Below are positions 56,629-64,000 of a stretch of DNA of 64,000 bases, piece after piece. A program made the position numbers and the translations under genes. Under the pieces are notes generated by a model that ran no database searches, had not been told where the DNA came from, and worked only from the letters and a program-made list of their open reading frames with translations. Position 1 is the first letter of the stretch. Each line of letters starts with the position of its first letter. The DNA is from Trichococcus pasteurii. Its GTDB lineage: Bacteria; Bacillota; Bacilli; Lactobacillales; Aerococcaceae. The stretch covers positions 1 through 64,000 of the forward strand of contig NZ_FONM01000017.1 of NCBI RefSeq assembly GCF_900112935.1, in the 5' to 3' direction.

Positions 56629-56794
56629 ATATCTTACAGCCAGCATATTAGGCATCATCAGCATCGCGATCAACGTCTGGATCATGTACCAGACGCGCTA
56701 CGACAAAGGCCTGAACCCGATCACAAAGAAAAATCTGGAGAAATTATCCTACGCCCTGATTGTCGCCGCAGTACTGTTCATGACATTCGGGTAG
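56621..56794 (+). CDS. Small membrane protein, 57 residues
   Basis: GTG start with a strong AGGAGGAG seven bases upstream, overlapping the elaA stop by 8 bp. The product has two hydrophobic helices (YLTASILGIISIAINVWIMY at 4-23 and YALIVAAVLFMTFG at 44-57) joined by a basic loop (TRYDKGLNPITKKNLEK), so both ends probably face the same side of the membrane. It is too short for most gene finders. No function is known; co-translation with the acetyltransferase is the only clue. Confidence 0.7.
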   Translation: MNKYLTASILGIISIAINVWIMYQTRYDKGLNPITKKNLEKLSYALIVAAVLFMTFG

Positions 56795-56797
56795 AGG

Positions 56798-56855
56798 GTG
56801 CGATGAATCTCCCCTGCGGATCAGAACACGTTTATGAAGAGTGTGATGATTCGCG
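56798..56855 (+). repeat. 3'-UTR element, copy 1
   Basis: Starts three bases after the stop of the small membrane protein gene and ends 17 bp before a terminator. Shares GTGCGATGA, CCCCTGC, ATCAGAACACGTTTA and AAGAG.GTGATGA.TC.CG with the minus-strand copy behind glnA (58766-58827). Confidence 0.65.
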
Positions 56856-56871
56856 TTTACAGCAGTCCATC

Positions 56872-56898
56872 AAAAAAAGCCCGCAATGGGCTTTTTTT
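56872..56898. terminator. Bidirectional terminator
   Basis: AAAAAAAGCCC-GCAAT-GGGCTTTTTTT, between the convergent elaA unit and ABC permease gene. Confidence 0.88.
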
Positions 56899-56922
56899 GT
56901 TTATTCCTGTTGATGGACAACG

Positions 56923-57744
56923 CTACACTTGAATCCGCAGATCTTTCCTGCCATAGATCAGATAGCTCAACCCCAACGCCAGCAGGCTTCCAACGATGCA
57001 GATGACCATGTATTCCCAAGAAACGCCTTCCTCCAGCAAGGCAGCTGGATGTGCATATTCGATCGGCGACAAAACACGCAGGAATTCGTAGTCCTCGACC
57101 ATCTTGGAGACAAGGCCAATCATGTAAGTGCTGAACACCAGCAATAAAGCGACTCCGCTGGTGGAACGGCTGCTCGCAATGAATGTCGAGAAAAGGAACC
57201 CGATCGAATAAAAGAACAACAACACCAACGACTCCGCACCGAACATCAGCGTGATATCCTTTATGATCTCCACAAAATCGGCTCCATCCTCCTTGAACAA
57301 ATAGATGAACAGCAAGGCAGCTCCGTAAAGGACGATCCAAAAGATCATCAGCAGCACCAGATTAGCGATGTATTTGCTCGTTACGATGGCTTTTCTGCTG
57401 ATCGGCTGTGCATATAGGTACTCGATGGTCCCGTTCGTTTCTTCCTTGATCAATGCCTGAGCACCTTTCATTGTTGCAAAAATACAGGCAGCCAAAAAGA
57501 GGTACTGAAAAATATAGGCAAAAAATCCGGTAGCCTGCAGCAAAATCGCGCCGTTCGTGAGCGAGAAGGCCTCCAACATCTCAGGAGGCATCGCATCGAG
57601 CTTGGTCGTCAGGATGTCCTCCATCCCCTGATTCGCCATGACGGGAAACATCGCCATCATCAGCCCCATGATCAGAACCATAAAAAACAGCCAAACGAAT
57701 AATCCACCGCGTTCCTGTTTCCACTCCAATCGGATGCTATTCAT
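56923..57744 (-). CDS. ABC-2 type transporter permease
   Basis: 273 residues, six membrane helices with one large extracytoplasmic loop (about 45-75). The conserved piece KGAQALIKEETNGTIEYLYAQPISRKAIVTSKYIANL (about 115-150) places it in the ABC-2 family of exporters. The ATG at 57744 follows a GGAGGTG in the end of the ATPase gene, overlapping it by 8 bp. Substrate unknown. Confidence 0.85.
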   Translation of the reverse strand: MNSIRLEWKQERGGLFVWLFFMVLIMGLMMAMFPVMANQGMEDILTTKLDAMPPEMLEAFSLTNGAILLQATGFFAYIFQYLFLAACIFATMKGAQALIKEETNGTIEYLYAQPISRKAIVTSKYIANLVLLMIFWIVLYGAALLFIYLFKEDGADFVEIIKDITLMFGAESLVLLFFYSIGFLFSTFIASSRSTSGVALLLVFSTYMIGLVSKMVEDYEFLRVLSPIEYAHPAALLEEGVSWEYMVICIVGSLLALGLSYLIYGRKDLRIQV

Positions 57745-58627
57745 GGGATTCACCTCCACCGTACAGGGTCATGAATTTTTCCTCCAAATTCTGATTGCGG
57801 ATTTCGATATCCTCCAAATCCAAGGATGACATATCCGCCAAAATCTGATTCACGTTGTCTTTGTACAACAACGAAACCACCCGGTCTGTCCTGGAAAGGA
57901 CGCGATACCCTTTGGATTCGAAGTCCTCCGTTCCGATGGCTGAACCGGTCAGCGTCACAACTTTCCCTGGTTGATAACCCGCTGCCATGTCTTCCACAGA
58001 AATGATTTTTCCTTCACGGATGAAGGCAGTACGCGTACAGAATGTTTCCACTTCAGGAAGGTTATGCGTAGAAATGAATATGGTCGCGCCTTCCTTGTTG
58101 TGATAGTTCAGTTCCTCAAACAAGCGATGCTGCATCAAAGGATCCAGTCCGTTTGTAGGCTCGTCAAGTATCAAAAGTTCCGGATTGAAAATCAGGCTGT
58201 TCACGATTGCGACTTTTTTCCGATTGCCCAAAGACAAGTCCTTCATTTTCTTTTTAGGCTCCAATGCGAAGCGTTCCGCGTAATAAGCCATCATTTCCTT
58301 TATGTTCTGGATATGATGAAACTTTCCCGTCATCATCAAAATCTCTTCCACGGTAAGATTGCTGTAGTAATGCACATCGCTCGGGACATACCCAATGATG
58401 CGCTTCAGGCTCTCAGAGTCTTTCTGGGCATCCAGTCCGAAAATTCTGGCACTTCCTTTGCTCGGCTTGATGAAATCAAGCAACAGCTTGATGGTTGTCG
58501 ACTTCCCGGCTCCATTCGGTCCGATGAACCCGAATCTTTCGCCTTGCTCCACTGTGAGGTGGACATTGTCCAAAGCTGCATGCTTGCGGTAAATTTTTGT
58601 CAAACCTTCCATTTCGATTGCTTCCAC
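57737..58627 (-). CDS. ABC transporter ATP-binding protein (CcmA/BcrA-type exporter)
   Basis: 296 residues. Walker A GPNGAGKST, signature LSLGNRKK, Walker B LLILDEPTNGLDP, H-loop STHNLPE, then a C-terminal extension (about 220-296) usual in drug and bacteriocin exporters. GTG start at 58627 with AGGAGGGG upstream. Forms an exporter with the downstream permease. No regulator is adjacent. Confidence 0.9.
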   Translation of the reverse strand: MEAIEMEGLTKIYRKHAALDNVHLTVEQGERFGFIGPNGAGKSTTIKLLLDFIKPSKGSARIFGLDAQKDSESLKRIIGYVPSDVHYYSNLTVEEILMMTGKFHHIQNIKEMMAYYAERFALEPKKKMKDLSLGNRKKVAIVNSLIFNPELLILDEPTNGLDPLMQHRLFEELNYHNKEGATIFISTHNLPEVETFCTRTAFIREGKIISVEDMAAGYQPGKVVTLTGSAIGTEDFESKGYRVLSRTDRVVSLLYKDNVNQILADMSSLDLEDIEIRNQNLEEKFMTLYGGGESHE

Positions 58628-58723
58628 TGTAACCCCTCCTCTGAAGAATTTAACATATATCCATTATACGTTTTCTCGGCTAAAGTTTACAGCAACAGCA
58701 CGATTTTTCTTCCCTGAACGACA

Positions 58724-58757
58724 CAAAAGACCGAGACAAATTTGTCTCGGCCTTTTG
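58724..58757 (-). terminator. Terminator of glnR-glnA
   Basis: The perfect palindrome CCGAGACAAATTTGTCTCGG is embedded in AAAAG/CTTTTG; T-rich on both sides. Confidence 0.8.
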
Positions 58758-58765
58758 CGGAAGTG

Positions 58766-58827
58766 CGTGAGTCATCACGCTCTTTAAACGTGTTCTGATT
58801 TGCAGGGGATTCCGCAAATCATCGCAC
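58766..58827 (-). repeat. 3'-UTR element, copy 2
   Basis: Begins five bases after the glnA stop and ends about 9 bp before the terminator. Internal hairpins GATTTGC/GCAAATC and CGTGA/TCACG. Matches the plus-strand copy at 56798-56855. Confidence 0.65.
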
Positions 58828-58831
58828 TCTC

Positions 58832-60166
58832 TTAGTACATATTCAAGTATTGTTCTCTTTCCCACTCTGTTACTTGTTGGATGTAAGACATTACTTCGAT
58901 TTCTTTTGATTCAACGAAGTTGTTGCTGATGTGGTCGCCCAATGCATCAACCAATAATGGATTTTTAGAGAACTCTTCAAGAGCTTCTTGCAATGTTGTA
59001 GGCAAGTCCAAAATTCCGTTTTCGTAACGGTCTTCAGCTGACATTTGGTAGATGTTGCGGTCGATTGGAGCTGGAGCTTCCAATTTGTTCTTCACGCCGT
59101 CAAGACCTGCAGCCAATAATGTAGCCAAAGCCAAGTATGGGTTAGCAGCTGGGTCAACGCTACGTAATTCAACACGAGTAGACATGCCGCGTGATTCTGG
59201 GATACGGATCAGCGGTGAACGGTTTCTTCCGCTCCATGCGATGTATACAGGTGCTTCATAACCAGGAACCAAACGTTTGTAAGAGTTAACGATTGGGTTG
59301 CAGACAGCTGTAAAGCCGCGAGCGTGTTTGATCAGACCAGCGATGAATTGGTAAGCTGTTTCGCTTAATTGACGATCATCGTTTTTGTCATAGAAGGCAT
59401 TGCCGTTTTCGTTGAACAAAGACATGTTGAAGTGCATTCCGGAACCGTTGATTCCGAATACTGGTTTAGGCATGAATGTTGCATGCAAACCATGTTTGCG
59501 GGCTACAGTCTTAACGATCAGTTTGAACGTTTGGATGTTGTCGCAAGCTTCAACAGCATTTGCGTATTTCCAGTCGATTTCGTGTTGTCCTGGTGCAACT
59601 TCGTGGTGGCTTGCTTCGATTTCGAAACCTAAAGCTTCTAATTCCAAAACAATATCACGACGGCAGTTTTCGCCCAAGTCAGTAGGTGCCAAGTCGAAGT
59701 ATCCACCTTGGTCGTTCAATTTCATTGTAGGGTTGCCTTTTTCATCCAATTTGAACAGGAAGAATTCAGGTTCAGGTCCTAAGTTGAATTCAGTGAAGCC
59801 TAATTCTTTCATTTCTTTAAGAGCACGTTTCAAGTTGCTGCGTGGGTCTCCAGCAAACGGTTGGCCGTTCGGTTGGTAGATATCACAGATCAGACGTGCA
59901 ACTTTGCCTTGTTCAGTGCCCCATGGGAATACTAACCATGTATCCAAATCTGGGTACAAGTACATATCACTTTCTTCAATACGTACAAAACCTTCGATGG
60001 AAGAACCGTCGAACATCATTTTGTTGTCTAATACTTTTTCTAACTGGCTGATAGGAACTTCCACGTTTTTGATTGTTCCTAAAATGTCAGTGAACATTAA
60101 GCGTAGGTAACGGACGTTATCATTCTTTGCTGATGCGATGATTTCTTCTCTAGTAAATTTTGGCAT
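58832..60166 (-). CDS. glnA: Glutamine synthetase, type I
   Basis: Makes glutamine from glutamate, ammonia and ATP; 444 residues, the GSI-alpha length of low-GC Gram-positives, which is feedback-inhibited and binds GlnR rather than being adenylylated. Visible blocks: [10 protein letters not shown], the catalytic [11 protein letters not shown], the ATP site [12 protein letters not shown] and [13 protein letters not shown], with [16 protein letters not shown]. It lies 48 bp after glnR in the usual dicistronic operon. Confidence 0.97.
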   Translation of the reverse strand: MPKFTREEIIASAKNDNVRYLRLMFTDILGTIKNVEVPISQLEKVLDNKMMFDGSSIEGFVRIEESDMYLYPDLDTWLVFPWGTEQGKVARLICDIYQPNGQPFAGDPRSNLKRALKEMKELGFTEFNLGPEPEFFLFKLDEKGNPTMKLNDQGGYFDLAPTDLGENCRRDIVLELEALGFEIEASHHEVAPGQHEIDWKYANAVEACDNIQTFKLIVKTVARKHGLHATFMPKPVFGINGSGMHFNMSLFNENGNAFYDKNDDRQLSETAYQFIAGLIKHARGFTAVCNPIVNSYKRLVPGYEAPVYIAWSGRNRSPLIRIPESRGMSTRVELRSVDPAANPYLALATLLAAGLDGVKNKLEAPAPIDRNIYQMSAEDRYENGILDLPTTLQEALEEFSKNPLLVDALGDHISNNFVESKEIEVMSYIQQVTEWEREQYLNMY

Positions 60167-60214
60167 TTGTATTCCCTCTCCTTGACTATGCTTTGTTTGT
60201 TTTTTTGTTTTTTA

Positions 60215-60601
60215 TTATCTTCCCCAAGGTTTGCTTGAATCCCCAGGGTTAAATCCACTTGCGTTGAGTATTTCTTTGTAGAGGATACGACGGACATCTT
60301 CATCGGTCAGGTTTTTGTGCTTGTTTTCAAGCTCCTCTTCTTGCTGCTTCTTCAGTCTTTCTGTACTGTACATCCGCTTGATTGCAGTTATGTTCAACCC
60401 TTCCGCCAAATAGTCTTTGACTTCCAGCAAACGATCGACGTCGTTCAATGAAAACATCCGGCGATTGGTGTCTGTCCGCTTAGGATGAACGAGTTCTTGC
60501 TCTTCGTAATAACGAATCTGTCTTGCTGTCAGATCCGTCAGCTGCATGACTGTTCCGATGGTAAAAACAGCCATCGAACGTCGTAGCTCTTTTTCTTTCA
60601 T
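60215..60601 (-). CDS. glnR: Nitrogen regulator GlnR
   Basis: MerR-family repressor, 128 residues. The winged helix-turn-helix is FTIGTVMQLTDLTARQIRYYEEQELVHP (about 13-40); the C-terminal tail KEILNASGFNPGDSSKPWGR fits the GlnA-responsive autoinhibitory tail of the family. AGGGG precedes the ATG. It represses glnRA and other nitrogen genes when feedback-inhibited glutamine synthetase is present; matching boxes lie upstream of this operon and of the Amt-PII gene. Confidence 0.94.
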   Translation of the reverse strand: MKEKELRRSMAVFTIGTVMQLTDLTARQIRYYEEQELVHPKRTDTNRRMFSLNDVDRLLEVKDYLAEGLNITAIKRMYSTERLKKQQEEELENKHKNLTDEDVRRILYKEILNASGFNPGDSSKPWGR

Positions 60602-60747
60602 ACCAACCCCTCCATCGAAGCTTCTGAGTTGAGTGAACCACAGATGTGTACTTTTTCTTCAGGAGTTAGCGCCTGTTGAGAAAAAGGTAATTCTTTTCAG
60701 CAATTAATCGTACTTCCTAACAATTAATTGAGTGATTTAATACAACA

Positions 60748-60811
60748 AGAATACTCCAAATTCTCATACAAGTCAACGCTACCTTAACATGGAATGTAAG
60801 ATTTCCTTACA
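60748..60811 (-). promoter_or_regulatory. glnRA promoter and GlnR box
   Basis: TTGACT (60771-60776), 17 bp, TATTCT (60748-60753) on the minus strand. TGTAAGATTTCCTTACA (60795-60811) fits TGTnAn7TnACA exactly, just upstream of the -35 box. Confidence 0.85.
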
Positions 60812-60958
60812 TAAGCATAAACCGTTGTCAGAATAACATTTGAAAGGCATTTCATCTCCCCTTGATAGGCCGATTTCCTCGCATGGAAATAAAAAAAGAG
60901 GCCATTAATGAAAAAAATATTAAAAAAAAATGTGAGTTACGAGGCTGAAGCGATGCCT
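60812..60958. other. Intergenic region between glnRA promoter and kup terminator
   Basis: About 150 bp, AT-rich, with runs of A and a weak hairpin (ATTTCC/GGAAAT near 60872-60889). No gene or RNA family recognised. Confidence 0.4.
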
Positions 60959-60986
60959 AAAAAAGGCCGGAACACAAGTCCCGACC
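60959..60986 (-). terminator. Terminator of kup
   Basis: On the minus strand GGTCGGGAC-TTGT-style loop-GTTCCGGCC, stem with two non-Watson-Crick positions, followed by TTTTTT. Confidence 0.7.
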
Positions 60987-61031
60987 TCCACATCTATTAT
61001 TCCCATCAAAAAACAGTGCACGCTCTGATGT

Positions 61032-63032
61032 CTAATCCACTCGGGTAAGCTGGCTGGCCGCCCTGGCCTTTAAGAACAAGGGAACATGTTCAATGACCAG
61101 GTTTGTATTTTCCAACCCGAACCACCTCGCGGGGGATCCGGTCCACGCCTTGATGTTATATTTCAAGCTCAAGATGAAGCGACTAAAGATGGAAAGATCG
61201 CTTTCCGGTGAAATGGCCTTGCGGACCAACACAAAGTAGAAGTCGCCGATCTCTTTGTCATGATAGATTGTATATGTCTGCTTTTGGGGTTTTATTCTGC
61301 CCTCTTCCATCATTTCCTGGATGATCTGGCGCAAGTATACATTGATCCGTTGCTCAATCTTGAAACCCAAACGCAACTGCACTTTGAAGCAGAAGTCTGT
61401 ACCGTAATCCTCCACTTTGTATTCCTGTGTATACGGTTCATCGGTGACGGCTACGTTGATGAACCAATACACGTCGGCGCGCTTCGGCCGCTTGTCCAAA
61501 ATGGAATAAAGAATGTCGCGGTCAACTGAAGCTGGATTTTGATTGCTCGTCAGGAAGACCAGGTTATTCGCATATACAGGCAAGGAATCATCTGCCTTCA
61601 GCTTTTTGAACTGGCTGATGAAATCCGTCATCGGATATTCCAACCGTTGCAATGATTCGATCTTGTTCCCTTTGTGCCAGACAAACATGATGACGAAAAG
61701 GATGAATCCCATAAGTATTGCGACGTAACCGCCGTGGAAGAATTTGGTTGCGCTGGAAATGAAGAAGGTCGTCTCCAATGTGCCGAAGAACACGAACATG
61801 AGCAGAGAAACGAAGATATTGATATTCTTCAGGCGCAGAAATTCAAACATCAGTATTGTCGTCATCAGCATCGTGATGGTGATCGCCAGACCGTAGGCAG
61901 CTTCCATCCTTATCGATGTCTTGAAGTAAAAGACAACCCCCATACAAGACGCCCATAGGATGTTGTTAACCAAAGGGATGTACATCTGGCCTTTTGTTTG
62001 GGAAGGATATTGGATCTTCAGATGCGGCAGCAGATTCAGACTGATCGCCTCCGAAACAAGCGTATAGGATCCAGTAATGAGCGCCTGCGAAGCGATGATG
62101 GCGGCCAGCGTACTCAACAGGACCGCAAAAAAGCGCAATCCGCCCGGCATCATTTCAAAAAATGGGTTGAAATCCTCAATATGGTAGAGCGCCGTGTTTG
62201 ATTTCACCTGCATCAACCAAGCGCCTTGTCCGAAGTAATTCAGCAGCAAGGCCGCTTTGACAAAAGGCCAACTGCCGTAGATATTCTTCTTGCCGACATG
62301 CCCCATATCCGAGTACAATGCTTCCGCACCGGTGGTCGCCAAGAAAATGCTGCCCAAAATCATAAAGCCGGCACTGTTCTGTTCGCTCAAGAGCAGTTCG
62401 ATGCCGCGCATGGGATTGAAGGCACGCAGTACGGTCGGATTACTGAACACTTGCCATAACCCCAATCCGCCGATAAACGTAAACCAGAAAGTCATGATCG
62501 GTCCAAAAGCCTTCCCTATCATTTTGGTACCAAGGCGCTGGATCATGAACAATGCCGAGATGATCGTCATCGTGATCGCCAAAATTTTCCCTTGCCCTTC
62601 GCCCAAAAGGCCCTCGAAGAAGGGGATACTGCGCAAGCCTTCAACAGCCGTCGTGACCGTTACGGCTGGGGTCAAAATACCGTCGGCCAACAAAGCCGCA
62701 CCGCCCACCATAGCCGGTACAATCAGCCATTTTGCGCGTTTATGCACAAGTGTATAAAGCGAAAAGATTCCGCCTTCTCCATGGTTATCGGCCTGCATCG
62801 CGATCAGCACATATTTGATCGAGGTCAGCAGCGTGACCGTCCAAACCACCAAGGACAGCGCACCGATGATGAACGAATCCGACAAAGATTCAATCCCGCC
62901 ATTCCCTTCGACAATAGCTTTCATGACATAGAGCGGTGAGGTTCCGATATCCCCATAAACGACACCCAGCGCCACAACAACCGCAGCCATGCTCAGGGGA
63001 ATCTGCGGATGTTTTTCTTTCTGTATTTCCAA
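61032..63032 (-). CDS. kup: Potassium transporter Kup
   Basis: 666 residues. Twelve membrane helices (about 15-455) and a C-terminal cytoplasmic domain (about 455-666). The signature GVVYGDIGTSPLYVMKAI (18-35) and the acid-rich GEGGIFSLYTL fit the KUP/HAK family, a proton-coupled potassium importer important at low potassium or low pH. GGAGGAG lies upstream. Monocistronic, with a strong promoter. Confidence 0.94.
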   Translation of the reverse strand: MEIQKEKHPQIPLSMAAVVVALGVVYGDIGTSPLYVMKAIVEGNGGIESLSDSFIIGALSLVVWTVTLLTSIKYVLIAMQADNHGEGGIFSLYTLVHKRAKWLIVPAMVGGAALLADGILTPAVTVTTAVEGLRSIPFFEGLLGEGQGKILAITMTIISALFMIQRLGTKMIGKAFGPIMTFWFTFIGGLGLWQVFSNPTVLRAFNPMRGIELLLSEQNSAGFMILGSIFLATTGAEALYSDMGHVGKKNIYGSWPFVKAALLLNYFGQGAWLMQVKSNTALYHIEDFNPFFEMMPGGLRFFAVLLSTLAAIIASQALITGSYTLVSEAISLNLLPHLKIQYPSQTKGQMYIPLVNNILWASCMGVVFYFKTSIRMEAAYGLAITITMLMTTILMFEFLRLKNINIFVSLLMFVFFGTLETTFFISSATKFFHGGYVAILMGFILFVIMFVWHKGNKIESLQRLEYPMTDFISQFKKLKADDSLPVYANNLVFLTSNQNPASVDRDILYSILDKRPKRADVYWFINVAVTDEPYTQEYKVEDYGTDFCFKVQLRLGFKIEQRINVYLRQIIQEMMEEGRIKPQKQTYTIYHDKEIGDFYFVLVRKAISPESDLSIFSRFILSLKYNIKAWTGSPARWFGLENTNLVIEHVPLFLKARAASQLTRVD

Positions 63033-63085
63033 ACTGTTTCTCCTCCAATATCCTAGACATCTTTTCTATTTTGAAAACTACCTAA

Positions 63086-63113
63086 TTATAGTCTATTTTT
63101 GGGGTCAGTCAAG
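63086..63113 (-). promoter_or_regulatory. kup promoter
   Basis: TTGACT (63108-63113), a 16-bp spacer and TATAAT (63086-63091) on the minus strand, about 55 bp before the kup start. No riboswitch-like structure fits in the short leader. Confidence 0.8.
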
Positions 63114-63157
63114 CGTCATCAGAAAGATTGGATTGCCGCACTTATCAGCGCTTCCAC

Positions 63158-64000
63158 TTAGATGAACAGACCTGCCCTCTCCAGTACCGCCGCAATGTCC
63201 AAAAGCCACTCCTCTTTGCCTTTCGGGGCAGTGAACTGCACCCCCAACGGCAAGCCGACAGCCGTTCGGTGCACCGGCAGACTGATGGCAGGCTGGCCGG
63301 TCAAATTCGCTTGCTGCGTGAACGGGGTCACGCCCAGACTCTCTTCAAACATGGTCCAGACAATCTCCTTCCGGTCCGCTGCCGGCAGCAGATCCGCTCT
63401 GCGCATCCGCTCCTTCAGTTCTTCGCTTTGGAAAGAATGATCGATGCGAGGAGCACTCGCTGCCGTAGTCGGCTGCAGCAGCAGATCATAATGTTCATGG
63501 AACTGATCCATCGTGGCCGCAGCTTGATCCCAAAGGCCCAATGCCAAGGAGTATTCGCCTCCGGAGATCGTCCGGCCATATTGATAGAGGGACCAGGAAA
63601 CCAACTCCATGTCATCTGCAGTCAACGGGCGCCCGAGTTTCGCGGCAAAACCTCTCAGCATGGCATCCGTTTCGGCTCCATTCATTGCATAGTAGGCCTC
63701 CATCAAACGGATGCCGTCGATATCGGGCGTTTTTTCTTCCACCTCGTAACCCAACTCTTCCAATGCTGCCACCGTCTGGAGCACAGCCTGCTTCGCGTCC
63801 GCGCTGACGACGGATTTCACCGGCGATTCCAAAGAATAGGCGATCCGGAATTTGCGTCGCTTTCCGGATTGATGTTCCTGGAAATGGCTCCCCGGAAACA
63901 AAGGCGTCTGGAATGGCGCTGCCGCTTGGATAGTCTGCAGAGCATCCAGCATCATTGCCGTATCCCTTACCGTCTTCGTCAAAGCGAAGCTGATCGAGGC
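63158..64000 (-). CDS. Amidase (amidase signature family), C-terminal part
   Basis: 281 codons visible; the gene runs off the right edge, so the N-terminal half with the catalytic Lys and Ser-Gly-rich signature is outside the window. The visible part starts ASISFALTKTVRDTAMMLDAL, the standard segment after the signature, and ends with the conserved NLTGQPAISLPVHRTAVGLPLGVQF. It resembles amidases of the GatA superfamily that hydrolyse small amides; the missing GatC/GatB neighbours argue against GatA itself. Substrate unknown. Confidence 0.85.
   Translation of the reverse strand, partial: ASISFALTKTVRDTAMMLDALQTIQAAAPFQTPLFPGSHFQEHQSGKRRKFRIAYSLESPVKSVVSADAKQAVLQTVAALEELGYEVEEKTPDIDGIRLMEAYYAMNGAETDAMLRGFAAKLGRPLTADDMELVSWSLYQYGRTISGGEYSLALGLWDQAAATMDQFHEHYDLLLQPTTAASAPRIDHSFQSEELKERMRRADLLPAADRKEIVWTMFEESLGVTPFTQQANLTGQPAISLPVHRTAVGLPLGVQFTAPKGKEEWLLDIAAVLERAGLFI

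Noticed and set aside
63033-63157. c-di-AMP (ydaO) riboswitch before kup
   Set aside because: The leader between promoter and start is only about 55 nt, far too short for that riboswitch.

Overview
The window looks like chromosomal DNA of a low- to mid-GC Gram-positive lactic acid bacterium of the family Carnobacteriaceae, most likely Trichococcus or a close relative. This is inferred from gene content and order (radA-yacL-gltX-cysE-cysS-mrnC-rlmB-yacP, an msm sugar locus, glnR-glnA), the roughly 45-50% GC look of the coding DNA, TTG/GTG starts with strong GGAGG sites, and cre, GlnR and NrdR operators. No database search was possible.

Layout. 1-2.6 kb: the end of an insertion sequence, a beta-glucosidase gene that has lost its 5' end, and a LacI-type regulator; this stretch is more AT-rich than the rest. 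2.8-11.4 kb: a leftward housekeeping block with a YacP/Rae1 nuclease, 23S rRNA methyltransferase, Mini-RNase III, CysS, CysE, GltX, the PIN/TRAM protein YacL, RadA and a dUTPase. 11.7-24.2 kb: carbohydrate use, with an MsmK-type ATPase standing apart from its likely partners, an intracellular alpha-amylase, a ring-cleaving-type dioxygenase, and a leftward msm locus (MsmR-type activator, MsmEFG importer, sucrose phosphorylase, alpha-galactosidase). A lone lipoprotein follows.

25.3-44.3 kb holds the most distinctive content: two parallel glycoside-degradation loci. Each has a GH3 beta-glucosidase, a GPH-type sugar transporter, a GH78 alpha-L-rhamnosidase and an NAD-dependent epimerase/dehydrogenase, read leftward from a divergently transcribed two-domain AraC regulator; the second also has an esterase with an apparent frameshift. 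The combination suggests uptake and intracellular stripping of rhamnosylated plant glycosides, possibly followed by redox changes to the released sugar or aglycone.

44.3-47.5 kb: a YtrA-type GntR regulator with a clear double operator, an ABC exporter pair and an exported protein of unknown function. 47.6-53 kb: an aldo/keto reductase, a NERD-domain protein flanked on both sides by 51-bp hairpin repeats, and the anaerobic ribonucleotide reductase nrdD-nrdG behind two NrdR boxes. 53.5-64 kb: a small unknown protein, an ammonium transporter fused to a PII domain under a GlnR box, an ElaA-like acetyltransferase with an overlapping 57-residue membrane protein gene, an ABC exporter, glnR-glnA with its own GlnR box, a Kup potassium transporter, and an amidase running off the right edge.

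Main non-genic points: one family of ~50-bp hairpin repeats at three intergenic sites, and a ~60-nt element found between stop codon and terminator behind two unrelated transcription units.
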